Positions 27,628 through 36,420 of a stretch of 64,000 bases of DNA are shown here, piece after piece. How positions within the stretch are numbered: position 1 is the stretch's first letter; each line of letters opens with the position of its first letter. This stretch comes from Pedobacter sandarakinus (GTDB taxonomy: Bacteria; Bacteroidota; Bacteroidia; Sphingobacteriales; Sphingobacteriaceae): positions 1 through 64,000 of the forward strand of contig NZ_JAPIVG010000002.1 of assembly GCF_026240095.1 (NCBI RefSeq), given 5' to 3'. The notes under the pieces were generated by a model. The model saw only the letters and a program-made list of their open reading frames with translations, searched no databases and was not told the origin of the DNA. Position numbers and translations under genes: made by a program.

Positions 27628-28368
27628 ATGAACATTAATAACAGAACTGTATTAATTACAGGCGGTGGTTCCGGAATCGGATTTGAAACAGCCAAACTGC
27701 TTAGTCAAAACAACAAAGTTTTGATCATTGGAAGAAATGAAAATAAAATCAAGGATGCGGCTGCTGTACTTGAAAACGCAGATGCGATCGTCTGCGATAT
27801 CACAAACGAAGCAGATATTGACCGCCTGCTTAGTACGATAAAACAAAGTTATCCTGATTTAAGCGTATTGATTAATAATGCAGGCGCAGCTTATGTTTAC
27901 GAGTTATCTGGTAGCGCAGATGCTTACATCAAAGCTAAGGAAGAGATTGATGTTAATTATCTATCACTAATCCGTCTTACTGAAAAACTACTCCCTATTC
28001 TACAAGAGCAACCGGATGCAGCAATTGTAAATGTGAGTTCAGTAGTTGCGTTTTCTCCATTAGCGATAATTCCCTCGTACTCGGCAAGTAAGGCAGCAGT
28101 TCATTCCTATACATTGGCGTTACGCCATGTTTTAGCAAAGAATAGTGCGATTAAAGTTTTTGAATTAATGCCACCTACCGTAAACACTGAATTTGCTAAA
28201 GAAATCGGCGGGGAAGAACATGGTATGCCCCCTGAACAAGTAGCCAGCGATTTAATTGCAGGCCTTGAAAATGACACTTATGAAGTGTACACAGGGATAA
28301 CCAAAGAGTTTCGTGATCTTTTCTTTTCATCTCCAAAAAACGCCTTTGAAATGATGAATAAAGCTTAA
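27628..28368 (+). CDS. Short-chain dehydrogenase/reductase (DltE-like paralogue)
   Basis: 246 residues. LITGGGSGIGFETA, NNAGAAYVY, a catalytic Ser in NVSSVVAFSP and YSASKAAVHS are all intact. It resembles the SDR at 24064-24807 along its whole length, so the two arose by duplication. It lies 78 bp after the MFS gene, probably in the same unit, and a hairpin 11 bp downstream may end transcription. Confidence 0.9.
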   Translation: MNINNRTVLITGGGSGIGFETAKLLSQNNKVLIIGRNENKIKDAAAVLENADAIVCDITNEADIDRLLSTIKQSYPDLSVLINNAGAAYVYELSGSADAYIKAKEEIDVNYLSLIRLTEKLLPILQEQPDAAIVNVSSVVAFSPLAIIPSYSASKAAVHSYTLALRHVLAKNSAIKVFELMPPTVNTEFAKEIGGEEHGMPPEQVASDLIAGLENDTYEVYTGITKEFRDLFFSSPKNAFEMMNKA

Positions 28369-28378
28369 ACTAACAAAG

Positions 28379-28405
28379 CCAGAAACCTCTTTGAGAGGTT
28401 TCTGG
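28379..28405. terminator. Perfect hairpin after the SDR gene
   Basis: CCAGAAACCTC and GAGGTTTCTGG form an 11-bp perfect stem with a 5-nt loop just past the SDR stop. There is no strong T tract on the plus strand, so termination is likely but not certain. Confidence 0.55.
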
Positions 28406-28499
28406 TAACTGTATAACCATACTGGCCAAAACGTGTCACCGATCAAAAGAGAACATCTTAATTTACGGTACTGCTTGCAGCAGTAATGGAAATTATAGA

Positions 28500-28710
28500 T
28501 TTTCGATCGTAAATGTCGCCTTTTCTCAAATGAGCGGGAATCTTGGTGCGACTCTGGAAGACACATCTTGGGTGATTGCAGCTTATGCCATCGCTAACGT
28601 TATCATTATTGCATTAATTGGATTTTTGACTGCCTCGCTTCGGCCGCTAGAACTACTATATCGGATCCATTGTTTTATTTACTTTCTGTTCCTTCATGCG
28701 AACAAAAAAG
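28500..28710 (+). pseudogene. Fragment of a DHA2-type MFS exporter gene
   Basis: One frame reads SIVNVAFSQMSGNLGATL, then EDTSWVIAAYAIANVIII and GFLTA, the first-helix region of EmrB-like exporters. The match continues in another frame as LPRFGR, a stop, then NYYIGSIVLFTFCSFM. Only about 70 codons remain, with no N- or C-terminus, so it is a dead remnant. It is not a copy of the intact exporter at 26137-27549, whose matching segment reads differently. Confidence 0.75.
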
Positions 28711-28855
28711 TGAACAAGGTTGAATAGTTTTTACATACTGATACTGTAAACACGTGTATAACCAAACTCTACTACCTAACGCTTAGGATATGTCAAAACG
28801 TAGTTAGCATTATTAGGAAAATAGTTATGTCTTTTTAAGAGGACGTCTATTACTA

Positions 28856-30013
28856 TTATCGCCTATTTTTTTTAAAAAAAGCTTTTATTGAAAGCGGTAT
28901 GATGAGACCTATTGAAACTATGATCACAGTTATTATGATGCCCATGTTAAATAAATATCTATAATATGAAACGTGCGACCGCAACATGTAAGCCGTTAGT
29001 GGTTTTAGTGCTTTGTTTGTGTCAATTGGGTGCATGCCACTATCTGTATAGAATTCTATCTTTCCATACACCTTCGAATACCAAACTTTCCCTAAATCTA
29101 ATTTGGTAAGTTTATCTGGTGTTGTGATTTTTTTAAAATTTTGCAATCTTTCAATATCTAATGCCATTTTTGGAGTGCTAGTCTCTAGGTTACAAGAAAT
29201 CGCTTCGTATTTATTTCCTGTCCAATACATACATTTTTCATCCTTAGTTACCCTTTCCCGATCAGTCTGATGCTGCCAAAATATAAGTACCCCAATTGCG
29301 ATAATTGCCAAGGTTACCGTTGACAAGATAATATTTAGATTTTGACCTATAAACTTAAATTTGACAGGTTTGTCTGGTTTGCTAATTATTTCTGCTGAGG
29401 TGTTTTTTATATCACCTGAAGATTCATCAACGCCCCCCTTATCTGAATCGGTACCATTTTCAATTGACAAAACTTGCCCAACATCTTCTTTTCCCCCTGG
29501 GAAACGGCCTTGATTTGAACCGCCATTGACAACTTCACAGGTTGAAGTTGTAGGAGAACCTATTCCTCTATCTCCACTTTCTTCTTCATTATTTATCGAA
29601 CTTTCTGCTTTGCGTTGCTCAACAGATTGGTCATTTTCATTTAGTTGATTATTGCGGAGGAATTGATAATACCTAAAACTTGGCCTGGGTTTAAAATCTA
29701 TCAACCAGGCCAGTAATTCACTATTCCGTTCATTTGTTTTGATTGAATCGTTTGAAAGATGATTTAGCAATGCCCTAAAAGCCCCAGTATTCGATTGTGA
29801 TATCACATTTCGAAAGTCATTACCTATTCTATCAACATTAAAGAAAGTGGAAAGTATATCGTCATCTTCAGGAGTATACCGTTGATCATAAGCTTTAAGA
29901 CACTCCTTTTTCAGTTTTGCCGTAGTTGGATTGGATAGAGACAAAGAAAGTTCGCCAGCGGTAAGCTTTCTTTTATAAGTAGCTATTACTAATTCTTGAT
30001 AATCTTGAGGCAT
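28856..30013 (-). CDS. Two-TM membrane protein of unknown function (385 aa)
   Basis: The N-terminal 130 residues are helical and soluble (YKRKLTAGELSLSLSNPTTA, then a region rich in Asn and Ser). Next comes a low-complexity, Gly/Ser/Asp-rich linker of about 80 residues, then a TM helix (LNIILSTVTLAIIAIGVLIF). A domain holding KCMYWTGNKYEAISCN follows, and a second TM helix lies at the extreme C-terminus. I recognise no named family. With both ends on one side of the membrane, the segment between the helices, including the two Cys of CMYWTGN..ISC, would face the other side. It stands alone at the left edge of the signalling/defence island. Confidence 0.6.
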   Translation of the reverse strand: MPQDYQELVIATYKRKLTAGELSLSLSNPTTAKLKKECLKAYDQRYTPEDDDILSTFFNVDRIGNDFRNVISQSNTGAFRALLNHLSNDSIKTNERNSELLAWLIDFKPRPSFRYYQFLRNNQLNENDQSVEQRKAESSINNEEESGDRGIGSPTTSTCEVVNGGSNQGRFPGGKEDVGQVLSIENGTDSDKGGVDESSGDIKNTSAEIISKPDKPVKFKFIGQNLNIILSTVTLAIIAIGVLIFWQHQTDRERVTKDEKCMYWTGNKYEAISCNLETSTPKMALDIERLQNFKKITTPDKLTKLDLGKVWYSKVYGKIEFYTDSGMHPIDTNKALKPLTAYMLRSHVSYYRYLFNMGIIITVIIVSIGLIIPLSIKAFFKKNRR

Positions 30014-30299
30014 TATTTTAAGGGATTACCGGTAAATATAGGTTGGAATTTTTAGAATTTTTACGGTTTTCCGGAATTCAAACGGAATAATGAGTGTAAA
30101 ATAGGAATCTACGGAATTCTCTATCAATAAAGTCTTTACATCACACATCTTTGCTTCAGAAATCAAAGTAGATGTTTACTGGCAAGCAAAGTAAATATCT
30201 CGAAGATTTCACAATGAGCCGATATCGCGGTGGTTCGTAGCCGGTTTGGGAAGCAGTTATATAGCTCCCGCGATGGAAACTCATTACTTCCCAAAAATT

Positions 30300-30315
30300 T
30301 CAGAAGGCCTTCTGA
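30300..30315. repeat. 16-bp perfect palindrome
   Basis: TCAGAAGGCCTTCTGA, upstream of the hairpin and the small peptide gene. It could be an operator or a recognition site; nothing decides. Confidence 0.5.
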
Positions 30316-30324
30316 TTTACAATC

Positions 30325-30358
30325 GTAGTAAACCCCTCGAATGGTCGAGGGGAACTAC
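30325..30358 (+). promoter_or_regulatory. Strong hairpin in the leader of the small peptide gene
   Basis: GTAGT-aaa-CCCCTCGA-atgg-TCGAGGGG-a-ACTAC: 8 bp perfect inner stem with a further 5-bp outer stem, ending 29 bp before the ATG at 30388. No T tract follows, so it is more likely a structured 5' leader than a terminator. Confidence 0.5.
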
Positions 30359-30387
30359 AATGTCTATCATTCTAAAATTTTTGAGTT

Positions 30388-30612
30388 ATGTTTTTACCTT
30401 ATTTTATTGCACTTTTTTTAGGGTTGGTAAACCCATCATCGTATCCTACCAATAGTAATACACAAGCTAGTGCGGTTAATACCGCTAATGGGGGTAACAT
30501 AGATTCTGGTGATACAGAACCAGAGCCCGGACTCGATGATGGCCCAGGTACAGGAACAGGTACTGGAGGTGGAGCAGGTCAAAATCCTCCACCTCCGCCT
30601 CCAAGACCATAA
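30388..30612 (+). CDS. Small exported Gly/Pro-rich protein (74 aa)
   Basis: MFLPYFIALFLGLVNPSS is a short hydrophobic leader. The rest is disordered: Asn/Ala/Thr-rich, then acidic (GDTEPEPGLDDGP), Gly/Thr-rich (GTGTGTGGGAGQN) and a final run of six Pro. No Cys, no domain. A perfect terminator stands 5 bp past the stop and a strong hairpin before the start, so this is a complete short transcription unit. It is followed by a TPR sensor kinase on the same strand; a signalling or surface role is speculation. The frame is supported by the leader and the codon-consistent repeats, not by homology. Confidence 0.6.
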   Translation: MFLPYFIALFLGLVNPSSYPTNSNTQASAVNTANGGNIDSGDTEPEPGLDDGPGTGTGTGGGAGQNPPPPPPRP

Positions 30613-30616
30613 TCTT

Positions 30617-30647
30617 AAATGGGACGATCCAATCGTCCCATTTTTTT
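30617..30647 (+). terminator. Strong terminator after the small peptide gene
   Basis: A 12-bp perfect stem (AAATGGGACGAT with ATCGTCCCATTT), a 3-nt loop and seven T in a row. Confidence 0.92.
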
Positions 30648-30701
30648 ATTTTATTGCTATGAGAGGCTTTTTATTCTATACCTTAGTAGAAAAGATAAAT
30701 T

Positions 30702-32366
30702 TTGAAACGACTCTCTCCCCTTATTTTCTTAATTATTTTCCTACTTGGTTGTCTCGAAGAGCATCCCAATAAAAGTTCGAAAAGACAAAAAAATCTAAAC
30801 CAAAGTAAAGCCTATAATTATTCCATTGCGGGAAAACCCGACAGTGCATTCAAATATTACACGCTTGCAAAAGATGAATTTATAATGCAAAAGGATAGTA
30901 TTGGAATAATTTACAGTATGCTTAGCATTGCAATCATCAGCACTAATCAAGGCGATTATTTTGGTGGACAAGAAATTTCATTAGCTGGACTTTCTTATTT
31001 GAATGACAGGAACAAAGATCATCTTTGGTATATCCATTCCAATTATAATAACCTCGGAATTGCAAATTATCGCCTTAAAAATTATTCAGCAGCAATAAGA
31101 TTTTATAACCTAGCACTAAAATATGCTGCTAATAATGATGACAAATTTTTATATCTGAACAATAAGGCGAAAGTTTATGAAGAGCTTAGGAATTATAGTG
31201 AGGCCATCAAACTTTATACACTTATTATAAGAAGTATCCCGAAGGAAACAACAAATTATGCCCGAGCTTTAGCAAATTTAGCTTCAGCAAAATGGCTCAA
31301 AAATCCTGCTTATAATGCTGAAATAGAATTATTGGTCGCATTAAATATTAACTTAGTGTTGAGAGAAAAATTCGGGCAGAACTTCTGTTATGCCCGATTA
31401 GCAGACTTTTACAGTCAAAAAAATAGTAGCATAGCTATTTCTTATGCTAAGAAAATGTATGTGGTTGCTAAAGAACTTAACAGTCCAGATGATCAATTGG
31501 AAGCCCTGTATAAATTGGTTAAATTGAGTTCAACAAAAGACAGTAAAGAATATTTTGTGCAATATGAAAAACTTAACGATAGCATACAGTTGGCTAGAGC
31601 TAGAGCAAAAAATCAATTCGCACTGATTCGATACGATACGCTCAAACTTCAAAAAGACAATAATGAAAAAAAGTTCCAGATTGCTAAAAGAGATGCAATC
31701 ATTGTAATCAGTTTAGTCATTCTTATTGCATCAGTCATCATTTTCATCTTTTGGTATAGAAAAAGAAAGCAAATAACAGCGCAGGAAACTCAGAATGCTA
31801 TTAGAGAAAATCAGCTCAAGACATCGAAAAAAGTTCACGATGTGGTTGCCAACGGATTATACAGGGTAATGACCGAAATCGAGAATCGGCCAGAGATGGA
31901 TAAAGAAGATTTATTAGACAAAATTGAATATATGTATGAAAGGTCTCGAGACATTTCTTATGAAGCTCCGAAGGCTAATCCGTTAAGCTTTTCTGATCGA
32001 ATAACAGCTTTGATGCAATCTTTTGCATCAGCCAATGTATCAATTGAGCTTAAAGGGAACACCTTTAGCTTGTGGCAAAATGTTAAGGAACATACAAAAA
32101 ATGAAATAGAACATATTCTACAAGAGCTGATGGTTAATATGGACAAACACAGCCAGGCTAACCGGGTAAGCTTGCTATTTAGGGAAGAAGCAAAAGCAAT
32201 TCACGTTTTTTACAAGGATAATGGTATTGGCTTTGCAAAAACTACCAGATTTAAAAACGGATTAAACAGTACGGGAAACCGTATCAAAAATATATCTGGC
32301 ACCATTACTTTTGAACAGCAAAACGAAAAAGGGCTTGAAATTCATATTTCTTTTCCAAATTCATAA
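30702..32366 (+). CDS. TPR sensor histidine kinase, lipid-anchored and membrane-spanning
   Basis: 554 residues, TTG start giving MKRLSPLIFLIIFLLGC; LLGC is a lipobox, so the N-terminus may be acylated. Residues about 35-300 are TPR repeats (NYNNLGIANYRLKNYSAAIR, then EELRNYSEAIKLY). A TM helix is at about 330-350. The kinase follows: H379 in KKVHDVVANGLYRVM and an ATPase domain with ELMVNMDKHSQAN and KDNGIGFA. This is the NarX-like HisKA_3 style paired with LuxR-like regulators in Bacteroidetes. The response regulator follows after 10 bp. The stimulus is unknown. Confidence 0.87.
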   Translation: MKRLSPLIFLIIFLLGCLEEHPNKSSKRQKNLNQSKAYNYSIAGKPDSAFKYYTLAKDEFIMQKDSIGIIYSMLSIAIISTNQGDYFGGQEISLAGLSYLNDRNKDHLWYIHSNYNNLGIANYRLKNYSAAIRFYNLALKYAANNDDKFLYLNNKAKVYEELRNYSEAIKLYTLIIRSIPKETTNYARALANLASAKWLKNPAYNAEIELLVALNINLVLREKFGQNFCYARLADFYSQKNSSIAISYAKKMYVVAKELNSPDDQLEALYKLVKLSSTKDSKEYFVQYEKLNDSIQLARARAKNQFALIRYDTLKLQKDNNEKKFQIAKRDAIIVISLVILIASVIIFIFWYRKRKQITAQETQNAIRENQLKTSKKVHDVVANGLYRVMTEIENRPEMDKEDLLDKIEYMYERSRDISYEAPKANPLSFSDRITALMQSFASANVSIELKGNTFSLWQNVKEHTKNEIEHILQELMVNMDKHSQANRVSLLFREEAKAIHVFYKDNGIGFAKTTRFKNGLNSTGNRIKNISGTITFEQQNEKGLEIHISFPNS

Positions 32367-32376
32367 TTAGAGTTTT

Positions 32377-33042
32377 ATGTTTAAAAAAGTATTAATTGCG
32401 GAGGATCATGAGAGCATCAATATTTCCGTTCAAAAAACATTACAGGATCTGGGTATACCACATGACCCTAGAAATTATGTGTTTTATTGCGATGACGCTC
32501 TATTGAGAATTAAAAAAGCAATTGTTGATCAACAACCTTATGAGTTACTTATCACAGATTTGTCTTTTGAGGAAGATCTAGCGGGTCAGCAGATCAATAC
32601 CGGTCAAGAATTAATTAAAGCTGCGAGAGAAATACAACCAGAGATAAAAGTATTGGTTTTTTCTGTAGATAAAAGGAACAGCGTGGCTACGGCATTAATG
32701 AAAACCTTGGGTATTGATGCTTACGTTCCGAAAGCGAGGAGAGATTCTCAAGACTTGAAATTAGCCATAGAAGCTATTGCTAAAGGAAAGAAATATCTTT
32801 CACCTAATTTAAAGCGAACAGAAACAGGAAAAGATTATGATTTTATTCCAATAGATATCGCTATCATTACCCTGCTTGCGGAAGGCAAATCACAAAAGGA
32901 AATTCCCGCACATTTTCAGGGAATAGGAATTACTTATAGCTTAAGTAGTATAGAAAAACGATTGAAAGCAATTAAAGAAACGCTGGAGTTTACTAAAAAC
33001 GAACAGTTAGTTGCTTACTGTAAGGATATTAAGCTGATTTAG
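32377..33042 (+). CDS. Response regulator with LuxR-like output domain
   Basis: 221 residues. The REC domain has the acidic pair E9-D10 (LIAEDHE), the phosphorylatable D61 (LLITDLSF) and K119 (AYVPKA). The C-terminal 70 residues (IAIITLLAEGKSQKEIPAHF, then SLSSIEKRLKAIKETL) look like a HTH of the LuxR/FixJ kind, but more divergent than usual. It pairs with the TPR kinase directly upstream. Targets cannot be read from the sequence; the peptide gene upstream or the nearby nuclease genes are candidates. Confidence 0.87.
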   Translation: MFKKVLIAEDHESINISVQKTLQDLGIPHDPRNYVFYCDDALLRIKKAIVDQQPYELLITDLSFEEDLAGQQINTGQELIKAAREIQPEIKVLVFSVDKRNSVATALMKTLGIDAYVPKARRDSQDLKLAIEAIAKGKKYLSPNLKRTETGKDYDFIPIDIAIITLLAEGKSQKEIPAHFQGIGITYSLSSIEKRLKAIKETLEFTKNEQLVAYCKDIKLI

Positions 33043-33380
33043 GAGTCTGGTCTCAATTATCCAAATTTTTTTATTCAGTGCAAAGCGATAGAAGCGCAGG
33101 TCAAATTATCAACCTAGATGATTTGAGAATGCACTGATGCGATTAGTTTTTGCTCCATTTGAATAATTATGGGCAAAACCCAGGTATTTATCTAGCCATT
33201 GGATTCTTATGGAGACTAATAATTTAATGTCTTGGTTATCATAAAATTGCATCTCACCAAAAACGTTACCATAAATTTCTTAAAATCTTGTCGCGTTACG
33301 GTTTCCCGTAAATTATGATTGTTTAAAGGGTTTACATTTGATACCATGTTTAGTTAATTAATCCCCTATTCAAAGTTAAC
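33043..33380 (+). other. Spacer with promoter elements before the nuclease gene
   Basis: No gene. Near its right end, TTACGG-tttc-CCGTAA (33296-33311) is a perfect inverted repeat and TACATTTG (33333-33340) is a perfect TAnnTTTG -7 box, placing a start of transcription about 35 bp before the ATG at 33381. A related TTACGG-tttt-CCGGAA stands at about 30059-30074 upstream of the minus-strand gene that ends at 30013. Confidence 0.5.
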
Positions 33381-34442
33381 ATGGATTTTAAAGACGAGGT
33401 AAAACAGCTAGGTATTAGAACCAGTAAGATGATACCACAAATACAAACGGAGGAAGCAACGAAGAATGCACTCATTATGCCGTTCATCAAATTATTAGGT
33501 TTCGATGTTTTTGATCCGTTTGAAGTTAACCCAGAGTTTATTGCAGATATTGGTATAAAAAAAGGGGAGAAGGTAGATTACGCTATTATGAAAGATGGCG
33601 AACCCATTATCATCATCGAATGCAAACATCATTTAGAGAAATTAGATCCGCATAATTCGCAGTTGTTTAGGTATTTCCATGTATGCAAAGCTAAGTTTGG
33701 TTTGTTGACAAATGGTTTGGTTTACCGGTTTTACACTGACTTAAACGATGCGAATAAGATGGATGAAAAACCATTTTTCGAATTCAACATTGCCGAAATA
33801 AAGGACGCCCAAATTGAAGAGTTAAAGAAATTTCATAAGTCTTATTTTGATGTAGAGAATATTTCTAATACCGCATCAGATTTAAAATATACGAATGAAC
33901 TTAAAGCGCTCATCACTTCAGAGCTTAGGGAACCTTCCTCCATTTTTGTCAAACATTTTGCCAACCAGGTTTATCAAGGCAAACTCACCGAAAAGATTTT
34001 AGCACAATTCTCTGAGCTAGTACAGCGATCATCTAATCAGGTTTTAAATGATGCCATAACAGATCGATTAAAAACAGCATTGGGTACAGAGGAAGCCAAT
34101 AGCAACGACAAGGAGACTAAAATTACTGCACAACCAATTATGGCTGAAGACAAGGTGTTAACTACCGAAGAGGAGTTAGAAGCATTTCATATTGTCAAGG
34201 CCATTCTAAGAGAAAAAATACCTTCACAACGCCTCTCACCCCGGGATACGCAGTCGTATTTCGGGGTTTTACTAGATAATAATAACCGTAAACCCATCTG
34301 CAGGTTTCACTTCAATACGACCAATAAATACCTGGAACTTTTTCACAAAGGTAAAGATGCTGGAGAGAAAATACAGTTAAGCAGTTTGGACGAGATTTAT
34401 GGGTTTAAGGAGCAGTTGCAACAGACTTTGGGTAATTATTGA
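33381..34442 (+). CDS. Stand-alone HsdR-N-like nuclease (COG4748 type)
   Basis: 353 residues. The N-terminal half carries a PD-(D/E)xK nuclease site: EKVDYAIMKDGEPIIIIECK, with D71-type acid, E and K in order, preceded by EEATKNALIMPFIKLLGFDV as in the N-domain of type I restriction R subunits. The C-terminal 90 residues form a separate domain (HIVKAILREKIPSQRLSPRD). There is no helicase part. Such proteins often lie in defence islands; the role of this subfamily is not established. Own promoter upstream. Confidence 0.8.
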   Translation: MDFKDEVKQLGIRTSKMIPQIQTEEATKNALIMPFIKLLGFDVFDPFEVNPEFIADIGIKKGEKVDYAIMKDGEPIIIIECKHHLEKLDPHNSQLFRYFHVCKAKFGLLTNGLVYRFYTDLNDANKMDEKPFFEFNIAEIKDAQIEELKKFHKSYFDVENISNTASDLKYTNELKALITSELREPSSIFVKHFANQVYQGKLTEKILAQFSELVQRSSNQVLNDAITDRLKTALGTEEANSNDKETKITAQPIMAEDKVLTTEEELEAFHIVKAILREKIPSQRLSPRDTQSYFGVLLDNNNRKPICRFHFNTTNKYLELFHKGKDAGEKIQLSSLDEIYGFKEQLQQTLGNY

Positions 34443-34522
34443 TTAAAGTGAATATAAATATTTAAATATAAGCTGGATCGAATTTTCCAACCAATCATCT
34501 AAATTAAAGCTCGATACTATAA

Positions 34523-35275
34523 ATGAATGAAATTATCACCAACGGAGCAGAGATTAAGCAAAGAATCATTGCTGAAATTAATAATGCTAAAAAAAGCATC
34601 TACATTGCAATGGCTTGGTTTACTGATAGGGATATTGCAAGTGCGATAATCGAAGCAAAAACTAGAGGCCTAACACTAGATATTGTTCTCTCATCCAATT
34701 CTTCAAATGAAACAGTAAAGCTAATGTTTAAGGGCGCAGAAATTAGCGTTCACGCTTTTGAAACCGGTGATGATCGAGGAATGATGCATCATAAATTTTG
34801 TCTTATAGATAACAAAATTTCAATAAATGGCTCTTATAATTACTCGTATAATGCTAGTAATAACAACGTTGAAAATATACAGGTTTCTGATGACCCAATA
34901 ACATATAGGCAGCTTTTCTCTGAATTCGAAAGGATAAGATATAACATTGATCATAACATAGATGTAAATACAAAAATACCAACGCCCAATAAAACCATCA
35001 CTTTAAAACCAATGAATGTTATCGATGCTTTTTCTCAGCAGCTGCATGACCTTGTCTATTCTGCATCTCAAATTAACACGGAAGAATATAGAATTAAGGG
35101 ATATGAAACCTCAAAAAATAGTGAAGGTAGTATAGAGATTTTCAAGGCAGAATATAATAATATCAAGGAGGAAATTAGAGCTTTCGCCACAGATGATAGT
35201 TTGAGTAGTAAAAAAATTATCTTAACCAACAATATTAAATGCTTTTACAGCTACGAAATCCGACTTAGATGTTGA
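34523..35275 (+). CDS. PLD-like nuclease domain, 5' part of a frameshifted gene
   Basis: 250 codons to the TGA. A single phospholipase D motif (HKD) is intact: H89, K91 and D96 in MHHKFCLIDN, followed by INGSYNYSYNAS. Such single-motif PLDc_2 proteins act as dimers, often as DNA/RNA nucleases or in defence. The last 10 or so residues (CFYSYEIRLRC) read as out-of-frame: the coding pattern continues at once in another frame as ATKSDLDVEKHGKISEAKRD and joins the following ORF, which has no start of its own. The original product was probably about 629 residues: PLD, coiled coil and four TM helices. Confidence 0.7.
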   Translation: MNEIITNGAEIKQRIIAEINNAKKSIYIAMAWFTDRDIASAIIEAKTRGLTLDIVLSSNSSNETVKLMFKGAEISVHAFETGDDRGMMHHKFCLIDNKISINGSYNYSYNASNNNVENIQVSDDPITYRQLFSEFERIRYNIDHNIDVNTKIPTPNKTITLKPMNVIDAFSQQLHDLVYSASQINTEEYRIKGYETSKNSEGSIEIFKAEYNNIKEEIRAFATDDSLSSKKIILTNNIKCFYSYEIRLRC

Positions 35276-36410
35276 AAAGCATGGCAAAATAAGTGAGGCT
35301 AAGCGAGATCATGATTTAGATACTAAACAACTTAGAGATAAAATAGCTGATTTAAAAAAAGATAAATTCATACTGGAGACGGGAAATCCAAATATCGGTG
35401 AAAAAGGATTGTTGCAAATTAACAAAGAGATCGAAAAAAATAAACTAGAAAGAAGAACAATTGAAGAATCGTTCATCGTAAAAAAGTTTTGGTCCGTGGG
35501 AACGATGTTTATCACTTTTCTGCTAGTTATTTTCACATTTTACTTGTCATTCTTTTTCGCTTCTGCCTTTTATAAGATGTTATTTGAAAGCAATGAATAT
35601 AGTGCCGCTTTAGAAGCAGGTGTGGATCTTGGTTTGCCTAAGTTGGTTGATGCAAATGCAATTGTGAAACTATTCAGACAGCAAGGGATTCTGTTTGGAT
35701 TTATCGCTACTATTTTCTTTCTTTTCCCAATTCTTTTGTCGAATATAAAGTTGCTCGGAAGTAAAAATAGCTTAGTAAATGGTTTTTTATTTTGGATTGG
35801 ATTGGCGGTATTTGATATTACAGTAGCAGGCATGATTGCCATCAATACCGACAAGATAAGCTCATTATTACTAGGTAAGCAATCTCAAATGCAAATTTGG
35901 GAAGTTATAAAACATGGTGAGTTTTGGATGTTGTTTATGTTCGGTATGGTTCCATTAATTATTACACATTATTTAATTGAATATATCACGAATGCTTATA
36001 GACTATCAAAGAGAGAATTAGTTGATGCTGAAAAGAACAAAAAAATACAAATCTTAGACGACGAAATGATAGACTTTATTTCTGAGAAAGAAGCACTTTT
36101 TAGCAGGATCAAGATTATACATGACACAGTCGATAGTAAAAACGGGATGATACTCAATTTAGAACTTCAGATCCATAACATTCAAAATCAGATTGAAAAT
36201 AGTTACCAGGAATTACAAAGGGAGGTGAAATTAATTTATGATGATTTTAACAACAAAATATTAAGCGGCAAGATATTTACCGACGTAATCCTAGAAAGCG
36301 TTATCATGGCCTACAATTCTGGATTTATAGAACATCTACCTAAATTTTATGCTACTGGCGAGGTTGCCCGTAGAGTTAGGGAAATTGAACAGTTGATTGC
36401 CAACAATTAA
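35226..36410 (+). CDS. Membrane and coiled-coil 3' part of the frameshifted PLD gene
   Basis: The frame is open from 35226 (a stop lies at 35223) and continues the PLD gene after a +1/-1 shift near 35241-35260 (GCTTTTACAG). The only start-like codon is a TTG at 35409, well inside the coiled coil. It encodes a charged coiled coil (DTKQLRDKIADLKKDK, then KEIEKNKLERRTIEESF), four TM helices (for example WSVGTMFITFLLVIFTFYL), and a second coiled coil of about 90 residues with a C-terminal EVARRVREIEQL. No named domain recognised. Either a real pseudogene, a sequencing error or recoding. Confidence 0.6.
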   Translation, partial: PTILNAFTATKSDLDVEKHGKISEAKRDHDLDTKQLRDKIADLKKDKFILETGNPNIGEKGLLQINKEIEKNKLERRTIEESFIVKKFWSVGTMFITFLLVIFTFYLSFFFASAFYKMLFESNEYSAALEAGVDLGLPKLVDANAIVKLFRQQGILFGFIATIFFLFPILLSNIKLLGSKNSLVNGFLFWIGLAVFDITVAGMIAINTDKISSLLLGKQSQMQIWEVIKHGEFWMLFMFGMVPLIITHYLIEYITNAYRLSKRELVDAEKNKKIQILDDEMIDFISEKEALFSRIKIIHDTVDSKNGMILNLELQIHNIQNQIENSYQELQREVKLIYDDFNNKILSGKIFTDVILESVIMAYNSGFIEHLPKFYATGEVARRVREIEQLIANN

Positions 36411-36420
36411 CCTATAGCAA

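Noticed and set aside
30325-30358. Calling the hairpin before the small peptide gene a terminator
   Set aside because: No T tract follows and no gene on the plus strand ends just before it.
35241-35260. Programmed ribosomal frameshifting as the reason for the split PLD gene
   Set aside because: The site lacks a classical slippery heptamer and I see no strong downstream structure; mutation or sequencing error is simpler, though not excluded.
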